64,000 nt of DNA from an uncultured Bacteroides sp. (GCA_900766005.1 CAAFTU010000069.1:67938-131937); one strand, 5' to 3'. Positions 34,672-44,033 are shown, numbered from the stretch's first letter. Program-made: numbers and translations. Notes: generated from the letters alone by a model not told the origin.

Positions 34672-35580
34672 TTATTCAGCTGCATCCTGTACCAGCGCAT
34701 ATACGCCTTTCTTGTCGTTACGGCGGATAGTACCACCAACACGAACAAGGAAAGAATAGATGTCACCATAGTACAGAGGATTATCCATGCTGTCGAACAT
34801 TTTGACTTCTCCCATCGCACGTGAAAGAGAATTTACATGCCATGCCAGACCGGCAGCATTATCATCAGTGTTTCCTCCTGCGCTCCATTTTGCCAATGTA
34901 CCTCCAGTTGCGTATCTGAGCACCTGAGAACGCTGCATTACGTTGAATGAGAACAACTTTCCCAGAATACCTCTCTGTGCATCTGCAGATGCAAAGAACG
35001 CACGCTGGTCGCCTTCTGTCAAATCGTCAAGCAACTGTGCATACATGTATGCATCAAGCAGCAGATAACGGTCATTCTGAGGGATATTGTCCGCATTGAA
35101 CTTGGTCATAAGTGACAGCACATCAGCTTTTACCAGAGCCTTTCTGTTGCCTGTAGCAGACGGTGTGTAGGCAGTCACTTTTTGGATTCCTGTTGTGCGA
35201 ACAAAATGATCACTATCAGGCGACCAGTTATACAACATCTGTTCTGAAGCTTTTTCAATCAGTTCAGCACGGTCCTGACTGATTACGCTGTTACGTTTGC
35301 TGTAGCTCAGTTCTACAGTATCCGCATGAGGGATATAGATCGGATCTGAAGTCAATTCGTTCAGCGTGTATTCTACATCTACATCCGTACGCTTTTTGGC
35401 AGTAGCCGGAATTGTTGAACGGTCAATTTCTACCTTACTCGGCGCGCCTGCATTCGGAATGTGTACCTTCTTTCCCTGATTAACGTACATATCATCGTTA
35501 ACCGCCTTGCTCATAAATGAGTTATCGGCAAACAGACCTTCAACGATCGTGTTCTGCCAAAGTTCTTTTTGAATAGCCAT
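34672..35580 (-). CDS. Major capsid protein (HK97 fold)
   Basis: 302 residues. N-terminal AIQKELWQNTIVEGLFADNSFMSKAV and the middle VHIPNAGAPSKVEIDRSTIP, followed by a central LYNWSPDS... and a C-terminal MGEVKMFDSMDNPLYYGDIYSFLVRVGG, match major capsid proteins found in Bacteroidota Mu-like phages. It follows the protease/scaffold gene after 2 nt, as usual. Confidence 0.85.
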   Translation of the reverse strand: MAIQKELWQNTIVEGLFADNSFMSKAVNDDMYVNQGKKVHIPNAGAPSKVEIDRSTIPATAKKRTDVDVEYTLNELTSDPIYIPHADTVELSYSKRNSVISQDRAELIEKASEQMLYNWSPDSDHFVRTTGIQKVTAYTPSATGNRKALVKADVLSLMTKFNADNIPQNDRYLLLDAYMYAQLLDDLTEGDQRAFFASADAQRGILGKLFSFNVMQRSQVLRYATGGTLAKWSAGGNTDDNAAGLAWHVNSLSRAMGEVKMFDSMDNPLYYGDIYSFLVRVGGTIRRNDKKGVYALVQDAAE

Positions 35581-35582
35581 GA

Positions 35583-36680
35583 TTATTTACCAAATTTTTC
35601 GTTAAACTTCTTTTTGAAAAGATCCGGATGCTGTTCTTTCAGTTCAGCCAGTCTTTCTGCCTTGTCAATCTCGTCCCAGCTCATATTTTCCAGATCTTTT
35701 GTTCCGGCTGCCGGTGAACCGGTGTGCAAAATATCTTCCACGCGTACTGTTCCTTTCTTCGGCATCTCTTCAATCGCCTTACGGGTATTTGCCTCGTCAG
35801 CCATCATAAGGTTCAAAAATGTAGGCATCTGTTCCTTGGTAATCTTGCCTTCTGCAACAGCCTGATTCAAGAACGCCTGGTGAGCTGTTTTTTTACTTTC
35901 AGCAATCTGGTTAGTAAGTTCAGTAATCTTAGCTTCCAGAGCCGGTACCTTAGCCGCCTGATTCTCCATAGTGGTAATGTGTCTCAGCATGTCGTCTTCG
36001 TTTGCCAGGTTAGCAAATGAAGGGCGCTTCTTCAATTCGTTGATAAAATCCATATCTTTTGTTTTTTGTGGCTCAGTGAGCCGGTTCATAAAATAGTTAT
36101 ATACTTCTGTGTTAGTAGCATTTTCCGACAGGCTTTCTCCCGTATCAATTATTCCGTCAATCATTCCCATGGCCAAAGCTTCCTGAGCCGATATCCAGTG
36201 TTCCTGTCCGTCAAAATATTTAGCCCTGACATCATCCGGTTTCATGCGGCATCGTGTTGCAATCATGTTGGCCAGATCATTTTCAAGTTCCTCTGCTACG
36301 TCTGCTGCCTTACGCAATTCATCAGCAGTGCCATAACTTCCTCCAGACACACGGTGCAGCATGATACGTGCATATTTGTTCATATACAGCGGTTTTCCGC
36401 ACAAGGCAATAATGCCGGCGATACTGGCCGCCAATCCGTCAATATATATCGTAATATCCGCCTTAACAGTACGCAGCGCATTGTAGATGGCAATGCCGCT
36501 AAAGACATCGCCACCCTTGGAATGTATGTGAACGTCTATTTTGCCGTATGCAGCAGCCAACTCCATAAGCTCCGTGACAACACGCTCGCTGTCTACCTTT
36601 TCGCCGTTGCCTACATTCCCGTACATCAATACGCTAACTGTCCCGTTCCCGGGTATTTCATTTGCAAAAACCTTTTTCAT
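35583..36680 (-). CDS. Prohead protease-scaffold (ClpP-type)
   Basis: 365 residues. The N-terminal half is a ClpP/S49-like protease: HIHSKGGDVFSGIAIYNALR, then the nucleophile Ser in DGLAASIAGIIALCG, and the catalytic His in IMLHRVSGGSYG. The C-terminal half (about 210-365) is a coiled-coil scaffold (AAKVPALEAKITELTNQIAESKK) rich in charged residues. It matures the capsid and is lost from it. First gene of the leftward late operon, divergent from terminase. Confidence 0.9.
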   Translation of the reverse strand: MKKVFANEIPGNGTVSVLMYGNVGNGEKVDSERVVTELMELAAAYGKIDVHIHSKGGDVFSGIAIYNALRTVKADITIYIDGLAASIAGIIALCGKPLYMNKYARIMLHRVSGGSYGTADELRKAADVAEELENDLANMIATRCRMKPDDVRAKYFDGQEHWISAQEALAMGMIDGIIDTGESLSENATNTEVYNYFMNRLTEPQKTKDMDFINELKKRPSFANLANEDDMLRHITTMENQAAKVPALEAKITELTNQIAESKKTAHQAFLNQAVAEGKITKEQMPTFLNLMMADEANTRKAIEEMPKKGTVRVEDILHTGSPAAGTKDLENMSWDEIDKAERLAELKEQHPDLFKKKFNEKFGK

Positions 36681-36834
36681 ATTCGTTATTTTCTCTGTTG
36701 CAAAATTCGCGAAACTACATAAGCTGATGAAACGGCATTTTCACGGTGCAACGATAATACGGCATGATGCAAACGCAGTTTTACCGGTTCACCTTATAAT
36801 CCGAAATTTGTTCTGTAATAAATTGATATAAAAT
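36681..36834. promoter_or_regulatory. Divergent late-operon control region
   Basis: 154 nt between the protease gene (minus) and small terminase gene (plus), so both late operons should start here. No perfect -7/-33 pair was found. Imperfect matches (TAGTTTCG on the minus strand, ATTTG on the plus strand) and repeated GTGCAACG / ATGCAAACG and ACCGGTTCACC elements suggest activator-dependent promoters. The likely activator is the protein at 43347. Confidence 0.5.
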
Positions 36835-37281
36835 ATGGCAGACCTTAAAAGTGAACAGAAAAAGATGCTGGCGCGAGAACTTTACATGATAGGGAATAAC
36901 ACATTCGAAGAAATTGCGCAAAAAGTAGGCGCACAGCGTCAGACTATCAGTCGCTGGGCAAAGGCCGGTAAATGGGACGCCTTAAAAACCGGTATGAGCA
37001 TCACACGTGAACAATCTCTGAAGAATATGTATCAGCAACTTGACGAAATGAATTCCGCTATTCTTGCAAGAGATCCTGGTAAAAGACATCCAGATACAAA
37101 AGAAGCGGATGTAATGGCAAAATTGGCTACAGCAATTAAGAAGCTGGAAAATGATGTCGGCATCAGCGATATTATCAGTGTCGGAATGCGTTTTGGCGAA
37201 TTCCTTCGACGCATAGATCTGGATAAGGCAAAAGAGTATGTAAAACTGTGGGACGTGTTCCTGAAAGAACAGATCAAGTGA
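36835..37281 (+). CDS. Terminase small subunit (Mu gp27-like)
   Basis: 148 residues. N-terminal helix-turn-helix (NTFEEIAQKVGAQRQTISRWAKAGKWD) and helical remainder, as in the Mu-like small terminase family. It recognises phage DNA (in Mu, the pac site near the left end) and hands it to the large subunit at 37283, separated by 1 nt. Confidence 0.85.
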   Translation: MADLKSEQKKMLARELYMIGNNTFEEIAQKVGAQRQTISRWAKAGKWDALKTGMSITREQSLKNMYQQLDEMNSAILARDPGKRHPDTKEADVMAKLATAIKKLENDVGISDIISVGMRFGEFLRRIDLDKAKEYVKLWDVFLKEQIK

Positions 37282-37282
37282 T

Positions 37283-38815
37283 ATGGCTACCTACGAAGAA
37301 AAACAGAAGCTGAAGGAATGGGAAGAATACCGCCGCGACATTGAATGTGCCACTCCCGTAGAAGTGAACATGACGGAAGCGGAGAAAACCAAGAAGAAAA
37401 TGTATCTGGAGGCTCACCCCGTGGAATGGATACAGTATTTCTTCCCAATGTACGCCAAATATCCTTTTGCAAAATTCCAGATTAAAGCCATCAAGCGCAT
37501 ACTGGAGCACGACGAATGGTTTGAAGTACTGAGCTGGAGCCGTGAGAGTGCAAAGAGTACTATCGTAATGTTCTGCGTAATGTATCTGGCACTTACCGGA
37601 AGAAAGAAGAATGTTATCCTAGCAAGCGCTACCGAAACTAGTGCTGAAAAACTTTTGCGACCTTATAAGGCAAACTTTGAGTCAAACGGAAGAATCAAGG
37701 CTTTTTACGGAGAGCAGCCTGTCATAGGGCAGTGGACCGACACGGAGTTTGTCTGCAAGTGTGGATGTGCGTTTACTGGCGTGGGTGCGGGTAATGCTCC
37801 ACGTGGTACCCGTAACGGCGCGGCTCGTCCGGATGTGTTGCTGGTAGATGACTTCGACACCGACGTAGACTGCCGTAACCCTGACACTCTTAATAAAAAA
37901 TGGAAATGGTGGGAAAAAGCTCTTTACCCTACGCGTTCCGTGTCCGAAAAGACACTGGTTATCTTCTGCGGAAATATCATTGCCAAAGACACCTGCGTAG
38001 CACGAGCCGGTGGCATGGCAGATCACTGGGATATAGTGAATCTGGTAGACAAAAACGGAAAAAGCAACTGGCCCGAAAAGAACACACAAGAAGCCATCGA
38101 GCGCATCCGCAAAAGTATCAGCAAGGCTTCTTTTGAAGGCGAATACATGAATAACCCCGTAACGGAAGGCGATATCTTTCACAACCTGCCCTACGGGAAA
38201 GTTCCTTCGCTGAAGAAGTTTAAATTCGTTGTAATATACGGTGATCCTGCCTACAGCAACAGCAAGAACAAAGCCAGCTCGACAAAAGCAGTCTGGGCGT
38301 GCGGAAAGATACGCAGTACGTACTATATTATCAAAGGCTTTGTCGGACGTGTAACCAATGCGGAGTATATCGACTGGTTCTACCAGCTCCGTAAGTACAT
38401 CGGCAGTCAGTGCACCGTCTACTGTTACCAGGAAAACAATACCCTGCAAGATCCTTTCTTTGAGCAGGTATTCAAACCTCTGATACGTGAGCAGAACGAG
38501 CAGCGCAAGGATAATCTATACATAAAAGGTGACGGACGCAGCAAGATGGATAAGGCCACGCGTATAGAAGCCAACCTGGAACCTATCGACAGGAACGGGA
38601 TGTGGGTATTTAACGAAGAAGAAAAGGATAACCCGCACATGAAAGAACTGCGCGAACAGTTTAGTCTGTTCGAACTTACACTGCCTTATCCCGCCGATGG
38701 TCCCGACTGTATAGAAGGATGCTTCAATATAATCAATGAGAAAATAAAAGAACTCGATCCCGGTGTAACCATCGGCTACAGCGAGTTCAAAGACAGTAAC
38801 CCTTACAGATGGTGA
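37283..38815 (+). CDS. Terminase large subunit (Mu gp28-like)
   Basis: 510 residues. The ATPase half has a Walker A-like SWSRESAKST (Lys91) and Walker B VLLVDDFD (about 186-192). The C-terminal RNase H-like nuclease has VVIYGDPAYSNS with catalytic Asp321. It pumps DNA into the prohead and, in Mu-like phages, cuts by headful so that host DNA is carried beyond the right end. Confidence 0.95.
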   Translation: MATYEEKQKLKEWEEYRRDIECATPVEVNMTEAEKTKKKMYLEAHPVEWIQYFFPMYAKYPFAKFQIKAIKRILEHDEWFEVLSWSRESAKSTIVMFCVMYLALTGRKKNVILASATETSAEKLLRPYKANFESNGRIKAFYGEQPVIGQWTDTEFVCKCGCAFTGVGAGNAPRGTRNGAARPDVLLVDDFDTDVDCRNPDTLNKKWKWWEKALYPTRSVSEKTLVIFCGNIIAKDTCVARAGGMADHWDIVNLVDKNGKSNWPEKNTQEAIERIRKSISKASFEGEYMNNPVTEGDIFHNLPYGKVPSLKKFKFVVIYGDPAYSNSKNKASSTKAVWACGKIRSTYYIIKGFVGRVTNAEYIDWFYQLRKYIGSQCTVYCYQENNTLQDPFFEQVFKPLIREQNEQRKDNLYIKGDGRSKMDKATRIEANLEPIDRNGMWVFNEEEKDNPHMKELREQFSLFELTLPYPADGPDCIEGCFNIINEKIKELDPGVTIGYSEFKDSNPYRW

Positions 38816-38816
38816 T

Positions 38817-39251
38817 ATGAACAACTTTATAGAACTTACCGATTACGATGCCACGATACACCGTGACATTCTTGACAGCCTGCTGCGCGAAGAATCCGGA
38901 AGCAGTGCCGTTATTGAAGTGTGTGAAAACCGCGCCATCGCTACAGTGCGCAGCTTGCTCAACAGCCGCTACGACTGCGATGCCATTTTTTCCGCACAAG
39001 GAGAAGAACGAAACGTGCTCATTCTAAAAATCTGTCTTGACATTGCCGTGTACGAGATATTCTGCCAGCACAACCCTTACAAGATGTCAGACATTCGAAA
39101 GGAACGATACGACGATGCAATGCAGTTCCTGCGCGATGTTCACGACTTTAAAGCCAACATAGAAGGACTTCCCGAACTTCCTGCCGAAACGCAGACCGGA
39201 AACAGCCCCTGGCAGATAGCCAGCAACGAGTCTTGGAATCCCTACTTTTAA
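38817..39251 (+). CDS. Head-tail connector-like protein (Mu gp36, DUF1320-like)
   Basis: 144 residues, 1 nt after the terminase stop. The pattern MNNFIELTDYDATIHRDILDSLL ... LLNSRYDCDAIF ... LKICLDIAVYEIF ... RYDDAMQFLRDV matches the DUF1320/gp36 family of Mu-like phages, thought to work at the connector. In Mu it lies after capsid genes; here it is inside the terminase-portal block. Confidence 0.8.
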   Translation: MNNFIELTDYDATIHRDILDSLLREESGSSAVIEVCENRAIATVRSLLNSRYDCDAIFSAQGEERNVLILKICLDIAVYEIFCQHNPYKMSDIRKERYDDAMQFLRDVHDFKANIEGLPELPAETQTGNSPWQIASNESWNPYF

Positions 39252-39276
39252 TCAACTTTTAAAACTCTTTTAAATT

Positions 39277-40692
39277 ATGGCCAGACCAAAGAAAAAACGC
39301 CGCATAACAGAAGGCGGATATACTCAGATAAAACCTGTATATGCTTCGGGACCTTATGCCCGTGTAGAACCGGACGTTATCTTACAGATGCCGGAACTGT
39401 TTTACTTTGACATGACTTCATACATCAGTGCGCTGAACGCAGCCAAAGCGATAGACTTCTACAACCGCGCACGCCTGTACGACATGTACGAATCGGCATT
39501 GCTAGACCTTCACCTGGGAGGTATTATCGAAAAGCGGAAAGTCGGTGTAAGCCGTATTCCTATCGAGTTCCGGCGTAACGGAAAACCGGATGACAACGTG
39601 AACAAGGAAATCCGTTCTCCATGGTTCCGCAAGTTTGTCAAAGAAGTGCTGATGTCAAAGTTCTGGGGATACAGCCTGTTTCAGTTCTACCGCGGCGACG
39701 ACGGATATATCAACTATTACCATGTACCGTATAAGCACTATGATCCTGTACGCCGTGTTATCCTGAAGTATCAGAGCGACACAGAAGGTATACCAGTAGA
39801 TGCGTTTGAAAACATGCTTTTTGTGGGAGACAACCCGCGCGACCTGGGAATGCTGGCAGAACTTCTTCCGATGGTGCTCTACAAGAGAAGCAACTTCGGT
39901 AACTGGAAACAGTTCTGCGAGATATTCGGTATGCCGATACGTGAATACACCTACGATGCTGGCGATGAAGAAGCCCGCAGCCGTCTGATTCAGGACGCAC
40001 GCCGTCAGGGAGCAAACGCCGTGTACATCCATCCAAAGGAAAGCAGCCTGAATCTGATTGAAAGTGCCAACAAAAGCGGTACGGTAGATCTGTACGAACG
40101 GTTCAAAGATGCCTGCAATACGGAGATGTCTGTCCGCGTGCTAGGCAACACTCTGACCACCGATGCCAAGAGCACCGGCACTCAGGCACTTGGAACCGTA
40201 CACCAGGAAGAAGAAGACATGCTGAAAGCCGACGACCGAGACTTCATCCTGGATGTGCTGAACTACAATATGACGGACATATTCAACGCTCTGGGAGTGA
40301 ATACGGAAGGTGGTGAATTTGTGTACGTAAAAAACCGCGGACTGAACCCGAACCAGCAGGTAGACGTGATTCAGAAAGTCAAGGCTATGGGCGTGCCCGT
40401 GTCTGACGATTACATCTACGATGTGCTGCTCATTGACAAGCCGGAAGACTACGAACAGCAGAAAGCGGAAATCAAGGCACAGGAAGAAGCTAACCGGAAG
40501 TTGCAACAGGAAATGGCCAACCAGCTTGAAAGCAGGACTAATACAGAACCCGCACGAAAAGCCAATCGCCATATGAACATGGATAACCGGTCAAAAGCAT
40601 GGTATGAACGGGCGCGTGAAGATTTTCGGAACTGGGTACACGATTTTTTCGGAGTAGCCCCGAAAAAGAAAGACGGGGCTTTGCCGTTTTGA
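39277..40692 (+). CDS. Portal protein (Mu gp29, DUF935-like)
   Basis: 471 residues. Forms the dodecameric DNA entry ring. Typical stretches are SALLDLHLGGIIEKRKVGVS, KFWGYSLFQFYR, AELLPMVLYKRSNFGNWKQFCEIFGMPIREY and the long C-terminal helix KAEIKAQEEANRKLQQEMANQL. It overlaps the MuF gene by a single base (TGATG). Confidence 0.93.
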   Translation: MARPKKKRRITEGGYTQIKPVYASGPYARVEPDVILQMPELFYFDMTSYISALNAAKAIDFYNRARLYDMYESALLDLHLGGIIEKRKVGVSRIPIEFRRNGKPDDNVNKEIRSPWFRKFVKEVLMSKFWGYSLFQFYRGDDGYINYYHVPYKHYDPVRRVILKYQSDTEGIPVDAFENMLFVGDNPRDLGMLAELLPMVLYKRSNFGNWKQFCEIFGMPIREYTYDAGDEEARSRLIQDARRQGANAVYIHPKESSLNLIESANKSGTVDLYERFKDACNTEMSVRVLGNTLTTDAKSTGTQALGTVHQEEEDMLKADDRDFILDVLNYNMTDIFNALGVNTEGGEFVYVKNRGLNPNQQVDVIQKVKAMGVPVSDDYIYDVLLIDKPEDYEQQKAEIKAQEEANRKLQQEMANQLESRTNTEPARKANRHMNMDNRSKAWYERAREDFRNWVHDFFGVAPKKKDGALPF

Positions 40693-42260
40693 TGGATAAT
40701 GTATACGGAGAACGATGCAGTGTTTGCGGAGTTTTTCATAATGAACTGGAGCAGACAATAGAATTCAGCAAGGAAGCGCTTACTAAAATGTTGCGCGAAA
40801 TATATGATGGAATGAACGTGCGCGACAATATACAGCGTGATGCTTTTGAAGAGACATTACGTCTTTTCAACGAAGCAACAGCTGAAGGTCTTTCAGCTTC
40901 CGATTATCCTACCAGAGATGAACTGTTTTTGGAGGAGCTTCGTACGAGCAATGAAGTCTTTTCTGCTTTTCGCACGCACCGGATGCAAAATGATCTGGCC
41001 GCACAACTTATCGGAGAAGATGGAAAACTGAAGCCCTTTGATCAGTGGTTGAAAGACGTACAGAATATTACAGATCATTATGTCATCCACTGGCTTCGCA
41101 CAGAATACGACACTGCGGTACTCCGCGCACATCAGGCTGCAGACTGGAAGCATTTTGAAGCATACCAGGATGTGCTTCCTAACCTGCGATGGATGCCTAC
41201 CACTTCTCCTGAACCGGATATTGCCCACATGCAATACTGGAGAGCAAAGCTGACTTTGCCTGTCAATCATCCGTTCTGGCTTAGTCACCGCCCTGGTGAC
41301 CGATGGAACTGCAAGTGTTCTCTTGAAGCTACCGACGAGCCTTCTACTCAATATACGATAGCAGATTTTGAACCGGTTACTTCTGTCCCAGGATTGGATA
41401 ACAATCCGGCAGACGACGGAAAGCTGTTCAGTGGTTCTCATCCGTACTATACGGAAGCTTATCCTGGAGCAGACAAAGCAAGTTCTAATATTATACAAAT
41501 TAATTCTACCCAAAGCAGGTATACTCCAGTGAAAAATTATGAAGAAGCTGTGCTTAGAGCTAATAAATATGGCATTAAAAATTTTGATACAGGAGATGCT
41601 ACAATCGAAGAAATTAATACAGTTTTAGAAGCATTGTATGATGAAGCGAAACACATACCTGTGGAAATTAAAGAATTTCAATTAAGGCGAAATTTAAAAA
41701 GCGTAAACACAAAACATGACATAGGTGGGTATTACTCAGATTCAGAAAAGAAAATTGCTATTAATCTCAGCAGTTTCGAAAAAAGTATTTACAAAAAGCC
41801 TATACCTTTTGAAGAGCAATTAAAACATTTTAATAAGACCTTAGATAGTCTACAAAATCAACTTAAAGATATACAAAGGAGAATTAAAGAAAAAGGGAAA
41901 TTAAAGATATTGCGTGATGAAGAAAAAAGATTAAAAAACTCTATTAGTGATATTGAATCTAAAATAGATAAAATTAATAGCAATATTAAAAAAGGGAAAA
42001 AACCTCTTCCTTACACAAGGTCGGAAACATTTAAAGATATACCTGACCAAATTAAATGTGAAATACATCATGAATTTGGGCATTATGTTTTTCACCGGTT
42101 AGGAGATCCATCATTTAAAAACTTTGATATTGAAGCGTCTCAATATGGTGCAACAGCTTCAACTGAAAATTTTGCCGAATGGTATGCCGAATATCGTATG
42201 AGAGGAGAAAAAAATATACCAAATAACTTATTAGAATTATTTAAAAAAATAGAAAGATGA
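40692..42260 (+). CDS. MuF-like head protein with C-terminal zincin (HEFGH) domain
   Basis: 522 residues from ATG 40692, overlapping the portal stop. Residues 1-220 are a Mu gp30/F-type domain, ending with the RPGDRWNCKCSLEA signature. From about 265 the DNA becomes AT-rich. This extension has a coiled coil (about 372-433) and a metallopeptidase-like end: HHEFGHYVFHR with HExxH at 460-464 and a downstream TENFAEWYAEY (Glu492/496) as third ligand. MuF proteins enter the virion, and many carry polymorphic toxin domains at this end. No immunity gene is evident: gpG follows at once. Confidence 0.88.
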   Translation: MDNVYGERCSVCGVFHNELEQTIEFSKEALTKMLREIYDGMNVRDNIQRDAFEETLRLFNEATAEGLSASDYPTRDELFLEELRTSNEVFSAFRTHRMQNDLAAQLIGEDGKLKPFDQWLKDVQNITDHYVIHWLRTEYDTAVLRAHQAADWKHFEAYQDVLPNLRWMPTTSPEPDIAHMQYWRAKLTLPVNHPFWLSHRPGDRWNCKCSLEATDEPSTQYTIADFEPVTSVPGLDNNPADDGKLFSGSHPYYTEAYPGADKASSNIIQINSTQSRYTPVKNYEEAVLRANKYGIKNFDTGDATIEEINTVLEALYDEAKHIPVEIKEFQLRRNLKSVNTKHDIGGYYSDSEKKIAINLSSFEKSIYKKPIPFEEQLKHFNKTLDSLQNQLKDIQRRIKEKGKLKILRDEEKRLKNSISDIESKIDKINSNIKKGKKPLPYTRSETFKDIPDQIKCEIHHEFGHYVFHRLGDPSFKNFDIEASQYGATASTENFAEWYAEYRMRGEKNIPNNLLELFKKIER

Positions 42261-42880
42261 GTTCACCCAACATAGAAGAACAAGTAAAAAAAGCCGTATC
42301 TGGCCTGCACAGACTATACACCCGTACACTTCCGGTGAAAGTAGGAACAAAGGCTGTTTCACTCACAAAAAAGCGCTTTACCGACAGTGCGTTCAACGGA
42401 AGTACATGGAAAGAGCCATACCGAAGAAAACTTAGCTTCAAAGGTGCTCAGGCCACTTACAAGACGCTTCTTTCCGGAACCAACCATCTGAGGGACTCCA
42501 CCTATTTCAAATCGGAACCCGGGAAAGTATACATACGAAATCAGGTAGAATACGCACAGATCCATAATGAAGGAGGCAGCATAACAGTAACAGCCAAAAT
42601 GAAGAAATACTTCTGGTATCGGTATGCTTTAGCCAAAGGATCACGCTTGACAAAGAAAAGAGGCGGCATCAGAAAGACTAAAGGAAACGAAGCGCTTACG
42701 CGAGAAGCAATATTCTGGCGAAACATGGCTCTTAAACGTCAAGGTTCTGCTATCCGTATGCCGCGTCGCCGTTTCATGGGACCTGACGCAAATATGGAAA
42801 AAGAAATAAGAAAGATTATTGAAAAAGAAATGCAACTATTTATAAAAAACTATGGAACATATTTTAATGCAACTCGTTAA
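42257..42880 (+). CDS. Virion morphogenesis protein (Mu gpG-like)
   Basis: 207 residues, overlapping the MuF stop by 4 nt. Segment RYTQ-type N-terminus followed by DSAFNGSTWKEPYRR, LLSGTNHLRDSTYF and VEYAQIHNEGGSITV is the gpG/tail-completion signature shared by Mu and P2-like phages. The C-terminus PRRRFMGPDANMEKEIRKIIEKEM is also typical. Acts in tail completion or head-tail joining. Confidence 0.88.
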   Translation: MSSPNIEEQVKKAVSGLHRLYTRTLPVKVGTKAVSLTKKRFTDSAFNGSTWKEPYRRKLSFKGAQATYKTLLSGTNHLRDSTYFKSEPGKVYIRNQVEYAQIHNEGGSITVTAKMKKYFWYRYALAKGSRLTKKRGGIRKTKGNEALTREAIFWRNMALKRQGSAIRMPRRRFMGPDANMEKEIRKIIEKEMQLFIKNYGTYFNATR

Positions 42881-43355
42881 TCTGGTAGGTTCATCACTCC
42901 CGGAAATGAAAACTGTAGACGAAGATTACGGCCAGCTTGAAATGATTGATGAAACCAGCAGAGAAAGCTATCCGCTTACTTTTCCTGCTGTGCTTATAGA
43001 TGCTCCGGAAACCGCCTGGAGCAACATTAGAGGAAAAGACCAGTTAGGAACATGCACTGTAAGAGTAAGATTGATTATAGACTGTTATGATGATACCCAC
43101 TATCGTAGCGGCACAGTAGACAAAATAAAGGAAAGAGATGATCTGCGTAAGCGCCTTCATGTGCTGCTGCAAGGAAGAAGAATTACGGAAGAAGGCGAAC
43201 TTATACGTACTGCAAGTCGATTCTACACCGGCAATCATGGTATTAAAGTGTACGAATCGACTTATACAGTATCAGTTTCAGAATATATCAGTCTCGACGA
43301 GCAAAAGGTACAACAGCCTGTAAGGATACGCATTACACCTTCCATATCAAAATGA
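42852..43355 (+). CDS. Mu gp37-like protein (DUF1834-type)
   Basis: 167 residues. The pattern LTFPAVLIDAPETAWSN ... GTCTVRVRLIIDCYDD ... VYESTYTVSVSEY fits the gp37 connector family. It overlaps gpG by 29 nt and ends the rightward late operon, converging with the minus-strand gene at 43347 (9-nt overlap). Confidence 0.75.
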   Translation: MEHILMQLVNLVGSSLPEMKTVDEDYGQLEMIDETSRESYPLTFPAVLIDAPETAWSNIRGKDQLGTCTVRVRLIIDCYDDTHYRSGTVDKIKERDDLRKRLHVLLQGRRITEEGELIRTASRFYTGNHGIKVYESTYTVSVSEYISLDEQKVQQPVRIRITPSISK

Positions 43356-43610
43356 AAGCTGCAGGCTGAGTTGAATATGCTGTGGTGATATGCGCTTACG
43401 GACATGCTTCTTCGCTTCACCTGACGGCTTGAATTCTCCGGATTTTACCAGTTCCCGGATAATAGCCTGTATACGATATTCCGAAAGAAAGAATGCCTTT
43501 GAAAGGGCCTTCACGACATCTGAATAATTACGAAGAACCGGTTCAAGCTCAAAATAGCTTTCTGCGATCCGGCGATTACGTTCTGCGATAAGTTGGCTAC
43601 TGCGTCCCAT
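43347..43610 (-). CDS. Small HTH protein, candidate middle/late regulator
   Basis: 87 residues. A probable helix-turn-helix (SDVVKALSKAFFLSEYRIQAIIRELV) is followed by a basic tail (KKHVRKRI). It stands where Mu has mor/C, after the early operon, and has its own consensus Bacteroides promoter and an upstream terminator. No clear sequence match to Mor is seen, so the activator role is inferred from position. Confidence 0.65.
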   Translation of the reverse strand: MGRSSQLIAERNRRIAESYFELEPVLRNYSDVVKALSKAFFLSEYRIQAIIRELVKSGEFKPSGEAKKHVRKRISPQHIQLSLQLSF

Positions 43611-43660
43611 AACTTTAATTTTTTAGAGTTTATGCAAGTTGGCTGCTGCATTTGTTTTTA

Positions 43661-43692
43661 CAAAAATACGTAATTGTCAGGAATTAACCAAA
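43661..43692 (-). promoter_or_regulatory. Consensus Bacteroides promoter for the 43347 regulator
   Basis: On the minus strand, TTTG (43689-43692), 20 nt, TATTTTTG (43661-43668): a perfect -33/-7 pair, about 50 nt upstream of the ATG. Confidence 0.85.
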
Positions 43693-43757
43693 TTTGAGAT
43701 ACATTAGTAGCAGTAGTTACCAGTATTGTTACAATCGGATAAGAATATATAACAAAT

Positions 43758-43784
43758 CCCCGGCAACCAAATGGCTTGCCGAGG
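43758..43784 (-). terminator. Terminator of the early operon
   Basis: CCCCGGCAACC pairs with GGCTTGCCGAGG (a bulge and a wobble) over an AAAT loop. It lies just after the last early gene, between it and the 43661 promoter. No strong T-run. Confidence 0.65.
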
Positions 43785-43795
43785 ATTCATTTCTT

Positions 43796-44032
43796 TCAGT
43801 CTCGCTTTATCAATCTCTTTAAAATTAACTCATCAGCATATTTGATTGTGCAGACAATATCACCGTATGCAAAGATTAATTCTTTGTCTACTATTTTCCC
43901 ATCTTTTAGCCAGCATCGATACACGTAAGGATGCTCAGAACTTTTTTTAGCTAAAGATAATGTCTTATAAGTACCATTTGTTTTTTCGTTATAAAAGCAC
44001 TTTATAATGCATTTCAAATCTTTTTCGTCCAT
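43796..44032 (-). CDS. Small early phage protein, unknown
   Basis: 78 residues, AT-rich DNA, beta-rich composition (CWLKDGKIVDKELIFAYGDIVCTIKYADE). No family recognised. Last gene of the early operon; the gene upstream ends 1 nt before its ATG. Confidence 0.6.
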   Translation of the reverse strand: MDEKDLKCIIKCFYNEKTNGTYKTLSLAKKSSEHPYVYRCWLKDGKIVDKELIFAYGDIVCTIKYADELILKRLIKRD

Positions 44033-44033
44033 G

